64,000 bases of DNA. Origin: Rotaria sordida. Its lineage: Eukaryota > Rotifera > Eurotatoria > Philodinida > Philodinidae. Below are positions 12,901 through 26,038 of this stretch, one piece after another (the first letter of the stretch is position 1; every line of letters starts with the position of its first letter). The notes under the pieces were generated by a model. The model did not search any database and was not told where the DNA came from. It was given only the letters and a program-made list of their open reading frames with translations. The position numbers and the translations under genes were made by a program. Location: positions 62,001 to 126,000 of the forward strand of contig CAJNOL010000013.1 in assembly GCA_905250125.1 (NCBI GenBank), written 5' to 3'.

Positions 12901-15900
12901 TATATTATTATCGAATTCACGTACATTATCCAGTAAAGAGGTAAGAAGAAACGTATTTATCTTCTATTTGTTCATTCATTTAAATTTGATTTGAAAATAA
13001 TCGAGACGAATTTATTCTTTCGTTCACTACCAATAATGTTTGATCGACTAAAGTATTATTTGAATAGTTTTATGATCAGTTCATTTGACTCGCCATATCA
13101 GATCAAGCATATCAACATTACTCTTTCTTTTTCTTCTCTCGTACTTCTAAACACATATACATATGAATAAAGCTTATTACTTTCTAATCTTATTTGTGTG
13201 TCAAATTGAATTCATTTACGAAAATAAAAAGATAAATTTTATTGTCTCTCAACTAGTAGTTAAATAAATGTAATCTATTATTGATAGATTATTTTTAATT
13301 ATCTTTAAGCTTGACGATTTGTAAAAAGAACAATGAATTCATATTTATATAAATCTTCTTCCTATTTTTTGTTTAGATTAGTACAAGTCTAGTTAATCTG
13401 ATGGGTACTGCATCTAATTCAGCTCCTATCGATAATACAACACAAATGCCAACTCGTGAAATTAGAGTAAGTATTTTGAATTAAACTTTTTCCTTGTTTA
13501 TCATTGATTAGTATTAATGAGATGAAACAAAAAGTACAATGAATATTTTTTCATTTTCTACAGCCACGTAAAGATAGTGTACTCAGTCTCATACAGGTAT
13601 GCATAAAGGAAATATATATATATATATGTGATGTTCATGCCTACAATTGAATTCTTTCTTATGCTGAATTAATATAGATTACATTATGAAACTATTTTAT
13701 TAGTGAAAAATGCTTTGCATTTCTGAAATTTTTGCTTTATTTTTTTTAATGCCAATATACTAATCAAAGCCAGTACGATATTCTCAATAGATGACCTTGT
13801 CTATTGCTGAGTATGTCTGTTTTTTGTTGTCGTTGATGTCACGTCATCGAGAAGCAGAAAAGCGTTGATGAACAAAGGCATGAGAGAAAGAGAATAGATA
13901 TATTTTACTATCAGATGAAAAGAAAAAAAAATAGAGAAAGACGAGCACATCTTTTTTTCACCATCAGACAAGTAACACATATCTCCAAAAATGATCATAC
14001 CGCCTTCTATTCTACATCCAAGATATAGATATAGAGAAAGAATTTTCCTTCTCTTTTGTCTCTTGACTGTCATTGATGGGTGTTTGTTATTGTACCAAAT
14101 AGTAATGATAACCATAACAACAACAAATGCATTCCATAAGAATTGATCTGCGCCTGCTTCTTTTTTTTTTTGTTTGACATTGAATATTATGACGGAAATT
14201 AATCGATATATGTTGACGATGACGAACATTAACCGTTGATATTGATCTAACCATGAATTTAGACGATAAGTTATCCTCAATGTCACCCGTATTAACTCCT
14301 CGAATAATTAATCTATTACCATTATTTTCTATTCAAAATCAGAATTATACCGTATGTGTTTTACAAATACTAATCCATTGTTTTTTCTTTTTGAGACAAA
14401 TTTTATTGAATCTTTTTTTTTTCACAGCACATATCCTCTACTCCTGCTGCTCCAGTTGAACGAATAGTACGTAATAAATAAATAAATAAATAAATAAATT
14501 TGACTCAATATCGATTTATTTAGGGATATTTTGAATCATCATCTAATGTCAGTTCACCTTATATGGCTGAATCATCATCATCACAACAAATAGTTTACAC
14601 TGGAAATAATCATTTTGGTAATCTTGCATCAACTTCATATACAAAATTAACGAATCATTATACTTGGTGTTATGAAAGTTCTGCTTCAATTCAAACAAAT
14701 AGTGGAACTAGTTTTGATGAATGTTTACCTTGTCTTGAAACTGATGATAAACCATTAATATATCGTGAACAATTTGAATCAACAGTAAACAAAGATTTTT
14801 GTTTTGTATGTTTGGAACAAGTTTTAGTTTTCTCTTTTTTTTTCTAGGAACATTTTAATTGGTATGGTATTAGTGATATTCATGGACCTGTTATTATTTC
14901 ATACAAATATTCAAATGATCAGGATAAACAACGATATGTTATGGCTATTCTTCGGTTAGCGATGATTTGAATCAATCTTGTCAATTAAGAATTCTTATGT
15001 TTGGTTTTTTTTAATATAGAGCTCGACAACGAACATCGATTGAATCATTATTGGATATACCATCATCACTTTCGTCTATAGATATTTTACGACGAATATG
15101 TGATCAATGTGGCATTACTGATATTGAGTATTTCGATCCGGTGCTTTGTGATGGGGTAAAATTTAAGAAAAATAAATAAATAAATTTTTCTATTACTCTC
15201 AAATTTTAGTCTCATGATTTGCTGATAAAATATGATGAATCATATGTATCTAAAACACATAAATTTGGTATTATATATCAACGTGAAAATCAACTAACTG
15301 AAGAAGATATATTTAGTAATGAAACACACAGTATTGCTATGGATAACTTCCTTGATTTTATTGGTAATCGTGTTAAATTAAAAGATTTCCAAGGGTAAAA
15401 ATGTTCAAATAAAAAAACAAATTTATTCTATTTTGAACAAGAAATATTTCTTTAGATTTCGTGGTGGTCTTGATGTTAAATCTGATCATACAGGAACTGA
15501 ATCCATTTATGAACAATTTAATAATCATGAAATCATGTTTCATGTTAGTACATTATTACCACATTCGAAAATAGAACGACAACAACTTGAACGTAAACGT
15601 CATATTGGCAATGATATTGTTGCCATAGTCTTTCAAGAAAATGAAACAATATTTAATCCAGAATGTATTGCTTCGCAATTTTTACATGTTTATATTGTTG
15701 TAACACCATTAGATAATGATGGTACACGTTTTAAAGTATCTGTTATTCGTCGTGATAGTGTACCATTATTTGGACCATTTTTAAATCATTCAAACGTATT
15801 TTATTGTGATCAAATATTTAAACAATGGTTATTAATAAAATTAATTAATGCTGAAATGGCTTCATATAAAGCAAGTACTTTTCAAAAGTATCAAGTAAGA

Positions 15901-18602
15901 AGAAAATGTTTTCCTTTTTCCTATTATTTAATATATTTTTAATAATAAAATAGGAACGTACAAAAATGAATTTATTTGAAAATTTATATCATACATTACA
16001 TGATAATAATCGTCCATTTATGAACTTTATTTTTAATCATAGTCAATATAAACATGAATGTGATATTGAACAACAAAAAGAAGATGCACAATCATATTCT
16101 TCAACAAAAATATATGATCGTCATGCAGATAATTCATTACTTGGTTCAGTAAGACGTCGTTTTATTGCACCAAAATTACGTGCACAACATTCAGTTACAC
16201 CACCACCAACAACAATTATTGTTTCAACACCATCATCAAATAATATAAGTGATTTGAAATCAAAAGCAAATTCAATGACAATGGACTTAAAACAAAGTGC
16301 ATCGAAAGAATCAATCACAAATATTTGTACTAATGGGAAAATATCTTCAACCTTCTTTTTACCAAAGGTAAATTCATCGTTATCATATATATATATATAT
16401 ATAACGATATTTGCCATTTATCTTGTTTTGTTCCTTATCGAAATGATTGATCAACTATAGTGAATATTACAAGTCATTGCTTTTGTGATTGCAATTGAAG
16501 GAAGATAGTTTTTCTGTGAGCACCTATAGAAGTGAGACAATAGAATAAATCTGATTCACTAAATGCAGGTTTTTCTCCATTGGATAAAAGCATAGTGAAA
16601 ATTAGTTATTTCTATACAAATCTTAAAACAATTGGATCAGACTAAAATGTGTGATGATAATATTTCATTTAACCACTAATCAACCAGAAGTAAATATAGA
16701 CTTGATTGGTAATTTCCTTTGATTGCCTGATAGATAAGTTCTTGAAGTGACGGGACTCTTTGCAAAAATTATGTAAGTGAGCGTTCAAAAGCTAACATTG
16801 ATATAGAAGAGGTTATTTTCGTGTATGTTATCTATTAGAGGTTCAAAAAGATCTCACACAGATTGCCCCTGTCTATCATGTTTTTTCTAAGTTTTCAATA
16901 ATAATTTCATTCTTCGACCAGACAGTTTAGATATCAAAATATGCAAAGGAATATCTTTGTCGGTAAAGAATAATAAATATTTATTTTTTTTTATCATTTT
17001 GACTAGGCATAATGATGAACTAATATTAAATTGTGAGCATATTGTTCATTGTCTATTGATTGATTTAGTTTATTTAGCCGTTTTGCTAAGTTACTGTTCA
17101 CACTCTCTCTAATGGATTTTTATTATTACTTTAAATCAGTTGTCGATTAATATTCTTATTGTTTCTTGATTCATATTTATATTGCCGTTATATGTCTAGA
17201 ATTGTTAAGTCTTTAACTCATCAAATTCATTTAAAATGTTCTTACTTAAAAATAGAGTTCTTTAAAATATCACTGATTTGTCGTTTATTAGTTATCATAA
17301 CTGAGTGATTGTGTTGCTCGACACGTAACCACCAGATACTGTGTGCAAACATCAGTATTATCCGCCATGAAGTGACCCTGGACAAGTCACTAACGAATTT
17401 TTTTTTCGGATCATACCTCCGATAGTATGTTGACTACATTGTGACATTCATCTGTTCTTGTGTCTAAGTAGTCTGTATGGGAAGCTCATGCAATTGAGCG
17501 CAAGAACTTTGCGTCAGGCTGGTCTTCTGTCCGGAGCTGCAGGTAATCATAGTTGTGGAGAAGATATAGAGCTATTGAATCTGCCGTTAGAAAGTACCCA
17601 ATACCGCAAGATAGCTGAAAGGTCGAGTATCCTTCCTTCTCTCTTCCTTGTTGTTTATTATTGATAGATATTAATTGCACTAAATAAATAAATATTTCGT
17701 ATAGACATGATATTTTGATAAACACAGTTTCGCTACCTGCTTAAAAAAATAGTCTTCTAATCCCTTTTGTTTATAAATAAAAAAAATTACACAGACCACC
17801 AAAAGTAGACAAGGCCAATGCACGGTGAGTCCCTTACGTCACTATCAATCAAGTGTAAGTTTTCCTCTAACTTCTTTTGTTATAAAATAAAATATACAAT
17901 ACTGTATTAGATCCAATTATTCTCTATCATTCACTTCACTAACATAACATACTTCAGCCTTTTTTCTAATTGAAAGAATAGAATCGTATTATAATAAAAA
18001 TAAATCTTCTCAAATGAAATCATTTTTGATCGAAAATCTCTATTTAGATGAAAATAAATTCTTATTTTTTGTTAATAGAACCAGATTCCTCAAATGGAAA
18101 AATCTAATACTAATTATTCATTATTAGAACCTGAAAATGTTGATTCATCGTCAAGGTAATATTTTCACATACATATTTTCTTATATTACAATTTGAATAT
18201 ATCATTCAAGTTCTGGTTCAAATTCAAAATTTTTATCACCAACAGCATATTTATCTACACCATCAAATCATTTTAATCATAAAGTCGATTCATATTCACC
18301 TACATCATCATTTAATTTTAATAAATTATCAATAGATGACATAGATCATAATCAATTATTACTTGATGATCTACAATCTTCATCAAGAGATGGTAAAAAT
18401 AAAAATGAAATATTCTTTTTAAAATATTGTTTCGTTTTATTTTTTAATTTTTATTTTAGATTTAATTAAATTTGTTGTTGCATTACAACAACAACATGCA
18501 ACAAAATTAGCTCAAATGGATGAAAATCATTCAAAAGCTTTAAAACAACTTGAAATTCAATTAATACAACAACAACATATTGTTGATGGAGACAGTTCAT
18601 AA
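9949..18602 (+). CDS. RAP1GAP: Rap1 GTPase-activating protein (Rap1GAP family)
   Basis: Switches off Rap1 by speeding GTP hydrolysis; acts at the cytoplasmic face of membranes in adhesion and G-protein signalling. Exons: 9949-10163, 12595-12940, 13377-13466, 13564-13596, 14428-14466, 14524-14805, 14848-14954, 15020-15155, 15210-15394, 15456-15894, 15954-16367, 18079-18155, 18211-18392, 18460-18602; 895 aa with exon 1a, all phases consistent. The N-terminal 200 residues are Ser/Asn-rich and low complexity. The dimerisation part begins near EHFNWYGISDIHGPV. The RapGAP domain contains FRGGLDVKSDHTGTES, FHVSTLLPH and RKRHIGNDIVAIVFQ; the asparagine of HIGND (about residue 530) is the catalytic Asn thumb. 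The C-terminal tail is Ser-rich, ending in a Gln-rich, probably helical segment. No GoLoco motif was recognised. Alternative first exons are listed separately. Confidence 0.93.
10164..12594 (+). other. Long first intron of Rap1GAP
   Basis: 2.4 kb of AT-rich DNA with poly-A/T tracts. It contains candidate exon 1b. An in-frame ATG also lies just upstream of exon 2 (near 12571), a further possible start. No repeats or other genes recognised. Confidence 0.6.
11533..11555 (+). CDS. Candidate alternative first exon 1b of Rap1GAP
   Basis: A 23-nt mini-exon, ATG plus six codons (MLKSLRR) and AG, followed by GTATGT. It ends in the same phase as exon 1a (AG|gt) and so joins cleanly to the exon at 12595, giving MLKSLRR followed by RKSSRTPE. 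Inferred only from the start codon, donor and phase. Confidence 0.4.
14253..14351 (+). CDS. Candidate alternative first exon 1c of Rap1GAP
   Basis: Thirty-three codons from ATG (MNLDDKLSSM...) to a GTATGT donor, ending in phase 0, which matches the acceptor of the exon at 14428. As an internal exon after the phase-0 exon 13564-13596 it would read into a stop, so it fits better as a separate first exon giving a short isoform that keeps the whole GAP domain. Confidence 0.45.
14474..14499. repeat. (AAAT)n microsatellite
   Basis: About six uninterrupted AAAT units in the short Rap1GAP intron between the exons at 14428-14466 and 14524-14805. Confidence 0.9.
16368..18078 (+). other. 1.7-kb Rap1GAP intron with a GC-richer island
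   Basis: Mostly AT-rich. The part at about 17290-17650 has clearly more G and C than its surroundings, a short hairpin (TTCGGA...TCCGA, about 17405-17432) and an open frame at 17458-17664. It may be a SINE-like or other inserted element; family not identified. Confidence 0.5.
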
Positions 18603-18824
18603 AAACTAATAAATACTTTATTTTTAATGTCAATTCCGTCCTAAATTTTGTTGTTGTTCTCCACGATTTTTAGTGTCAATTAAATCTATCATTAATCTTA
18701 TACTTCATATCTCCAAATTGAAGTCTCATTTTTTTTCTCCATACATATATATAAATTTATATTTAAATCACTAAGCTTCGTATAAAATTGCTTGCTTTTC
18801 TCTTTTGCTTTTAATATCTGTTAT

Positions 18825-18830
18825 AATAAA
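18825..18830 (+). terminator. Possible polyadenylation signal of Rap1GAP
   Basis: AATAAA about 220 bp after the stop codon. Another AATAAA lies only a few bases past the stop (about 18609). Choice uncertain. Confidence 0.4.
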
Positions 18831-21800
18831 TATACAATTGATCTTTGCATTACTATATTTTCATTATTCATATTTTTCTTGTTTGAATGATTCATCTGAA
18901 TAGTGAAAAAGTTTTGAATCTATTAGATAAATGTATAATAAATTTTAAATAAGATAAGAAAATTCGAATGAATTACTGTTCTTTGATTTCAACAAAACCT
19001 ATTAATCAAGAAAAAAAAGACGCTATAAGTAATCAAAATTTAATTCATCAAACGTTAGTTTTTAATGAATTTATTTTAAAAAAATTGAATAAAATTTGTA
19101 TAGAATGACTTTTAACAGTGCTACTAAAGCTCATCGGAACCCAGTATTTACAAATCATTTTTCTTTTGTTGAATATATTTTCATCAGAAATGGAAAGAAT
19201 TAGAAAAATGAGCTCAAAGCTTTGTAAACATGAAACTGATCTGTATTATGTCTCAGAGATTCGTAATTTTACTTAACCTAATCATCAAGATCTATTCGAA
19301 TTCTAAAGTCATAGTCTAAAAAGTTATCGTTCAACATGAGGGAACAACAACAAAAGCTTGAGTCTTGAAGTCTTTTAAAATCTCATAAAGTCTGTTGAAA
19401 TCTTTCGAAGTCTTCTGTTTCCCTCTTGCTGTGATATAAGCAAGAGAAACACTTTTGTGAAATCCAACTCTTGATCATAAAATACATCTTCCATATTCTA
19501 TCGAGCTTAGATCCAACTGATTCTATAACTATTAATATAATGCATAGCCGTTTTTTTTCTACTAAATGTAAACACAAAAGAAGATAGAAAAGGCAAGTGA
19601 CATTGAACTTTACTCTTTTTGTTTTTGTCATCATTTGCACCAGTCAAAATAATTCATTGTACAGCATTCTGACAATACAAAACAACATGTTTTAAATTCG
19701 GTTCATTTACATAAATGACTGAAGACTAGGAAAACCTATTTGCTTTTAATATTATTAAAATATTATTAAGGGTATGATCACGAATTTTTAAATATACTGA
19801 CAAGTAAATCTCATGGCCATTTACTTTTATGTATTGCGAATACTCAAATAAAATTTTTGTAAAAATAAAGCCTCTGTTAACGGATATCTATGAACAATCA
19901 TTTTTTGATAATAGATAAGTCAAAATTATAGTTAAAGATATTATTTTCATGGTGCCTTGAACATTTTGCAGCTTTATATTTTTATTTTATTTATATGAAG
20001 TTTATTTGATCGAAATATTTGGCGTTCGTACATTTATGCAAGATAACAAAAGTACTTTCTATATTTCATATACTGAAGAAAAAAATCCTTGCCAATATTT
20101 GCTGTTAGTAATGATAATGAGAATGATGAATTTAGCATCGCTTATATCAATATTAATTGTACCTTGATCTATATTGAACTCATTAACAATATTATCCATA
20201 CCTTACATTTAAATATGATCAAGAAAAATTGCGAAAATAGCAGTGATCTATACAACAGGAAGAATATTGACAAAACAATTCTAAAATAATCTTTACTGAT
20301 AAGAAAGAAATGAAAACATTTTTAGATTAGTCTATCTATAATAAGTGAGCTTGTTTTTTTCTTTCTTTGAAAAAACGAACTCTGCCAGTGAAATTGGTCT
20401 CGTCGACCAATTCTGAATTATATACATTACGAACTGTAAAATGATAGGATATCATATCGTACTATTTTAGGAAATCGTTTTACAATAATAATTTATTTTT
20501 CAATTTATTAGTACCATTAGACCAACGAAATATGTTGTTTTTTTTATAGCATGGTCAAATCATTTTTATCAGCCCGGCATCTTGATAGGCAGCATGCTCT
20601 CAAGAATAAAATTTCGCATACATTTGATAATTACCGAAAAATTTCAGACGTGTCATTGAATCAATTGTATTATTTTATCGGAATTTGGCTTAATAGAAAC
20701 CTGCTCTATTGTATAATTGAATGAATCAAACTTCAGTAAAAACTTAGGTGTCTCCTTCAGTGTCTAAACTTTGATCTTTCGCGCTAAAAGGTTAAATCTA
20801 TTCGGAAAGCTTTTTATTAAGCAAAAGGACATGATATTTTTCCCGTACTTGTTTTTGTAGAAAGACTTATCTCTATTATATCTATTTGCTATGAAGACAT
20901 TCACAAGAAATAATAAGTCATAACATTGTGATACATTATTTCCTGAAGATCTAATTTGTGATGACTTCCTTTTTTCTTACTTGATTCAGTTAGAAACTTT
21001 GACATTTCTTCTATAGGAGATTAAGTCTTGATTTAACTAATTTCTTGAATATTTTTAGAAAAAAAAGGAAATTTCATTTCCATAGATGGAAAAGTTGAAG
21101 TTTTATTTACAATGACATTTTGAATACTAATGGATGCACACACACAAATGATTAAAGGTAATGAAATAACATCAGAAACTTTTTTTCGCAAAAATTATGT
21201 TTATACATGATATGTGACTGTCTTATTATTTTTATATTCCATTTTCCCTCTGGGTCATTATGACATTACACTCAAAAAGCTTCAGTGAACAATTTTTACC
21301 TGTTACAGCGAATAGTGTTGTGTTAAAAACAGATTTGTCATATTTGGATATTTGAATCTCTTGAGAAGTTTTGGAATAAGTAAAAGAGTAGTATTTTTAT
21401 TGTACAAACTATTTTGGGAACACTTTTTTCTTGTGATAAAACATGTCATCTTTCTTTGCTTTTCATCTATCTGTCAGATATTTTATCATCATATATCTTC
21501 TTCTATTTGTTGTCGATTAGCTGATACATAGGATTTAATTATCTTGCTGATTTTGCAGTCTCATAGTAAAACACGCCCAGATCAATGATTCTAGCGCTCG
21601 ATTTCGTAGATTTCCCATTGAAAAATTCTGGAAGATGTTAAGAAGTTGGCAGTAGGATTACAATGATAGTGCTCGGTAGCTAGCTCTTCTCGGTTTTAGT
21701 CGCTTCAATGTTTTTTTTTGTCAAAACAAAATTAATTTCTGTGACAAATCTTAATAACTTGTTTGGCATAAAAGACTGCTGCATTTTAGATGTCGCGTAA

Positions 21801-24198
21801 TGATTCATTATTATTTTGTCTACTCAATGTCTACCATAAATATTATCATTGTTTCTTGTAATAAATAATATTTACTATATTAACAGGTGAAAATATCGAC
21901 TTAAAATATCTAAATAGCGTGTACAAATGCATATGAAACAGTTGAAAGACATACGTAAAACTATTACATCGATCTTATGTGTTTGTCAGCTGAAGAATTC
22001 TCTATTTGTCGAACTGCACAACAGTATTGACTATGCCAATAAAAGTAATCATTATACAACAGTCACAAAATATCGATATAGGGTTAATAATAATGGTACA
22101 TGTACTGATGTCAATGAAGGTATTGACATCATTATGGATATTAAGAAAGACAAACTCTTCATAATCATGGCTTCGATAATAGGTTAAGCTATTCTAACCA
22201 TTGTTTATAATATATCTCAAGTCAGTTTTTCATCTACAAAATTGTGTCTTTTTAGGAACAAAACATGGCTTGAGCAATACAATAACGAAAAATTAAGAAA
22301 GCATTTACACATATTTTGTTCATCTATGAAGTATCGAAGCAAGTAGTTTGAGAGTGCAATCAAAATTCTATTTCAATTAGTATTACCATGGCAAGTGCTA
22401 AAGCATCAAAACAAAACTTGAATCAATCATTGTTTACTATCGTAACTATTTCGTCTGTAAAGTTGCCGAGTGAGCTGCAAAAAAAAACAATAAATTGAAC
22501 CATAAATATCATCATCATATTTTTATCCAGAAGAACATTTATCAATGTTCAATTATGCTTTACGTAATATAGAAGTCGATATTATCATCAGAATGAACTT
22601 TTTCGTACCGTGATTCACATTATCTTATATTTGTCAACTTCGTTCTAAATAATGCGAAGTCAACAACAAACCGTCTCGTTTATTTTTAACCGTGCTCAAG
22701 ATTTATCTCCGACAAATATTGATCAGATGAATAGAACAAACGGTGCAATATTATCGTTTAACAAATATTCATCCTAAAGTAAGCATTGTTCTGTGTTCGT
22801 CAAGTTCGTTCGTTAAACTACCGTGTAATCCTATTTGACAATGAGATCAACAAAAAATTAGCTCAAAACTAACACATATCGTGTTCAAAAAATTATCGAA
22901 CTCATATTTTCTTTCTTCATGCAATGTCTAGAAATTTTTCAGTTCAATGTCGGTATACCATAGTGCCCATAGCTTTAGAAATCGCTTCAAGTCTTGTTAT
23001 CTGTAACTTTTCAAGTTCTTGAGGTCACTTTGCATATTTTATTCAGCTGGTACAGATATCCTGCTCCGTAGTCCATTCAGTATTCTCTTCAGATATCTTT
23101 TTTGGCACGTCTGTGACCTATGATCGAAATATAAACTTCATAATATGAGATTGTTCTCAAACATGCTACGACGTTCGTCAATATTTTTCAAGTAGATTTT
23201 TATGAAATATTTTATCGATGGTCATAGAATATTACTCATCTAATATTCCGCGTATTCTGATGAGTATGTACTAAGGCAAACATGTAAACTGTACATAATA
23301 TTTTAATCTAAAAAACTATCAAAGTCTTTTAGCCTATACATACAAAATCTTATTGATTGTACTGGCAAAGTAATGGTTCATTTAAGGAAGACTCATAGGC
23401 TGAGACGTATCAAGCAACATATATACATAGGGATTGAACAGTTGTTGATATCAAACGCGGAAAGAGTTTTATTTCTAATAGCTAACTGTTCTCAGAATCG
23501 GATGGATTGAGATCGTATTATTAAAATGTGAGATCAAAATCTCGAGTTTACTCATCGAACTAATAATTGTACACCGATTTAAAATTAGATTTTCTCATCG
23601 AAAATCTCTTCGAACATTTTCTCTTCTAAATGAATTATATTATCCATGTAAAATATTGTTAAATATTTCTGAATCAATCCTTAGAAATAAATATTTTATC
23701 GAAATATCTAGTAACTATTTCTAGTAAATTCAATTCGATGAAGAATGTTTGTGAAAAGTCGATTTTGATGCGTTTGACTTACTCTTTCAATGTATCAAGT
23801 ATGAAGCTATTATAGAAAACTAAAAAATCTTACACTAATCTCAAAACAGCACAATGATCTAGTCTAATCTTTGACTATCAATAAAAAAACTCCAAGAAAG
23901 AACTACAATTGTTTCATTCCGATTTTCGATAAACAGTCTTTTCTTCGATGGCTAGTAGAATTAAGCCATGCCGATACAAAGTATTCGCTATATCAGACTT
24001 TATACATACGACAGAAACAGTTTTCAGAAGTGTACCCAATAGATGTATTGATTGCGGGATAATTTTCATAGAATATTATATAATAAATACAATCGATAGA
24101 TACAGCATTTGTCTTTCTGTACACTTCTATGACATCATTTTTGATATTTTACTAATTTGCATATTTTAAACATTTTAATATTCTATAATAAATACGCT

Positions 24199-24261
24199 TG
24201 GGTTTGGGTGTGGGTGTAGGTATCGATCTTGTCTTCATCTACACCCACGCTCACCACACCC
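24199..24261. repeat. GT-rich / CA-rich hairpin with telomere-like units
   Basis: GGGTTTGGGTGTGGGTGTAG at 24200-24219 faces CTACACCCACGCTCACCACA across a short spacer, so the two tracts can pair. The G-rich side contains GTGTGGG units. Confidence 0.65.
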
Positions 24262-25045
24262 TTATAAGTTTACTAGTGCCATTGAAACGATATTCAACAT
24301 TACCTGTATCAAAAACAAATCATTCTCTTCTACTTTTTCTATCTTCATGTTAAAGGATTAGCCTATAAAAATCTCAACAATAAATCTTTCTACTATAACA
24401 AACTTCAGTATCTTTACACACAAAAAAAAAGAATTCTATAAATCTCTAGATAATCTTATTTTAATTCGATGTTGTTATTTCTATTAGAGTGAAAGAAGAA
24501 AACCAGATACCCTTTTTTCATATCTTCTTGGCTTTTCTAAACCGATAGAGATCCGTTCATCATCAAAATATGATGTCAAACAGCATTGGAATATTCACTT
24601 TTTTTTCTCATCAAGTCAAAAGTTACGATCGCATAAACACAACAGTCAACTATTTATTTCGTGAAACAATTGAACTACGAATATTGATTTTTGTTTTTAC
24701 TCTTTATGATAAATTCGAATTCAATTTATCTTTCATAGCAATTTTTCGAGCTATTCAAAAATTAACAATTACAGCTACTCTTCTTGTTTTTTTCTCTTTT
24801 ATTCTCTTTTTTTTTAAACAAGAGGACAATGAACAACAGTAGTAGACAAAAAAAAACATGTTTTTGAAACACAACAAATAAAGACATGGAAGAAAAAAGA
24901 AACAAAGAGAAGCTAATAATGAACAATAATAAAAAATCGAACCATCGACAATGAAAAGAAAAGAAAAGAGAACGAAAGAGAGAAAAGAAAATGTTTCAAT
25001 ACGATATTGTCATATTTGCTTTTTTTTTCTTCTAATCGTGTATTC

Positions 25046-25432
25046 TTATTCATTGTATTTTTCTTTATGATTAAGCAAATATTCCGCTAGAAAACTAATT
25101 GGTTTAGCAGGCCGTTCTTTAGCAAGTTGAGACATTGCCTGAAGAAGTATTGGTACAACAGTTTGATCAAGATAAGCCCGTGTTGGTAATGTTGATAAAT
25201 CAGGTTTTGTTTTTTCACCTGGTTGTTGTTGTTGCGAATTTGTATTATTTTCCTTAGTTGTATCAGCAGATGTCGTTGTTTTATCATTTGATGTTTGTTG
25301 TTCACCTGAATCACCAGCTGTTTGAGCTTCCATTTGTTCCGATGATGTTGTACTTACAACATTTTTCTCACCTGATGATTCACTACCTGCATTAACGGAT
25401 GTTGGTTGATTTTCACCTGAAGCTTCCGACAT
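25046..25432 (-). CDS. DPY30-domain protein, copy 1
   Basis: 128 aa, intronless. The N-terminal 75 residues are low-complexity (Ser/Thr/Glu/Gln). Residues about 82-124 form the DPY-30 motif ([19 protein letters not shown]... [15 protein letters not shown]), the two-helix dimerisation module. In animals DPY30 is a core subunit of the SET1/MLL H3K4 methyltransferase complexes, binding ASH2L; related dimerisation motifs occur in cilia proteins. Length and the canonical motif favour true DPY30 rather than a larger cilia protein. Start at 25432 is the only ATG with the full N-terminus. Lies 231 bp downstream of a close paralogue in the same orientation. Confidence 0.92.
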   Translation of the reverse strand: MSEASGENQPTSVNAGSESSGEKNVVSTTSSEQMEAQTAGDSGEQQTSNDKTTTSADTTKENNTNSQQQQPGEKTKPDLSTLPTRAYLDQTVVPILLQAMSQLAKERPAKPISFLAEYLLNHKEKYNE

Positions 25433-25663
25433 TATTATTCAATTATAATATATTCTTTTGAATTTAATCTAAAACAAATTGGCATAAAAAGTTTTATCCT
25501 ACTAAGTAGGCGGCTTTTTTTTTTGAATGTAAAACCAAAACAGAATAATCTATGAATACTACTAAATGAAAAAGAAAAGACAAAGAAGACTATGTGTTAT
25601 CTAAATTTTAAAACTTTGACAATATGAACAATACAAACAATAAGATATAATAAATGGAAAAAT

Positions 25664-26038
25664 TTATTCGCCATATTTTTCTTTGTTTTGTTGTAAATAT
25701 AAGGCCAAATGTTCAATTGGTTTAGCTGGACGATCACGTGCAAGTTGTGACATACCTTGAAGAAGTATAGGTACAACAGTTTGATCAAGATATGCACGTG
25801 TTGGTAATGTTGATAAATCAACTTTTTGTTTATTATTATTATTTGTTGAATCATCTTTTTGACTTTCACCATTTGTTGATAAATCATTATTTACTTTTGT
25901 TGAATCGGCTACTTGTTGATCCATTGGTTCATTAGTTGATGTCTTTCCACTATCAGTACCATTAATTGTTGCTGATGATTCATTTTCATTAGTGTTTGTT
26001 GTTGTATTTTGTTGATTTTCAACAGTAGTATCCGACAT
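25664..26038 (-). CDS. DPY30-domain protein, copy 2
   Basis: 124 aa, intronless. Begins [10 protein letters not shown]; an in-frame ATG 21 bases upstream is possible but MSD resembles the MSE start of copy 1. N-terminal part is Asn/Thr/Ser-rich; the C-terminal 51 residues are about four-fifths identical by eye to copy 1, including [17 protein letters not shown]. Differences lie mainly in the second helix ([10 protein letters not shown] versus [10 protein letters not shown]). Same role expected (dimerisation and docking on ASH2-type partners), with possible divergence in partner choice. The N-termini are almost unalignable, so the duplication is not recent. Confidence 0.92.
   Translation of the reverse strand: MSDTTVENQQNTTTNTNENESSATINGTDSGKTSTNEPMDQQVADSTKVNNDLSTNGESQKDDSTNNNNKQKVDLSTLPTRAYLDQTVVPILLQGMSQLARDRPAKPIEHLALYLQQNKEKYGE

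Larger units (their letters stand above)
18603..25045. other. Gene-poor intergenic region
   Basis: 6.4 kb between convergent Rap1GAP and DPY30 genes; holds both 3' UTRs. No frame here resembles a known family; those at 19383-19640, 21927-22187 and 23871-24169 are short and compositionally like random AT-rich sequence. One GT/CA-rich hairpin lies at 24199-24261. Confidence 0.6.

Noticed and set aside
13801..14286. 161-codon minus-strand frame
   Set aside because: Hydrophobic, low-information frame in Rap1GAP introns and overlapping candidate exon 1c; no domain recognised.
14253..14351. Reading this block as an ordinary internal Rap1GAP exon
   Set aside because: The preceding exon ends in phase 0; joining at the only acceptor (TTTAG before 14263) would run into a stop within 11 codons.
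25087..25314. Second frame overlapping DPY30 copy 1
   Set aside because: It is an out-of-frame shadow of the DPY30 reading frame; Gln/Asn/Leu-rich from codon bias.
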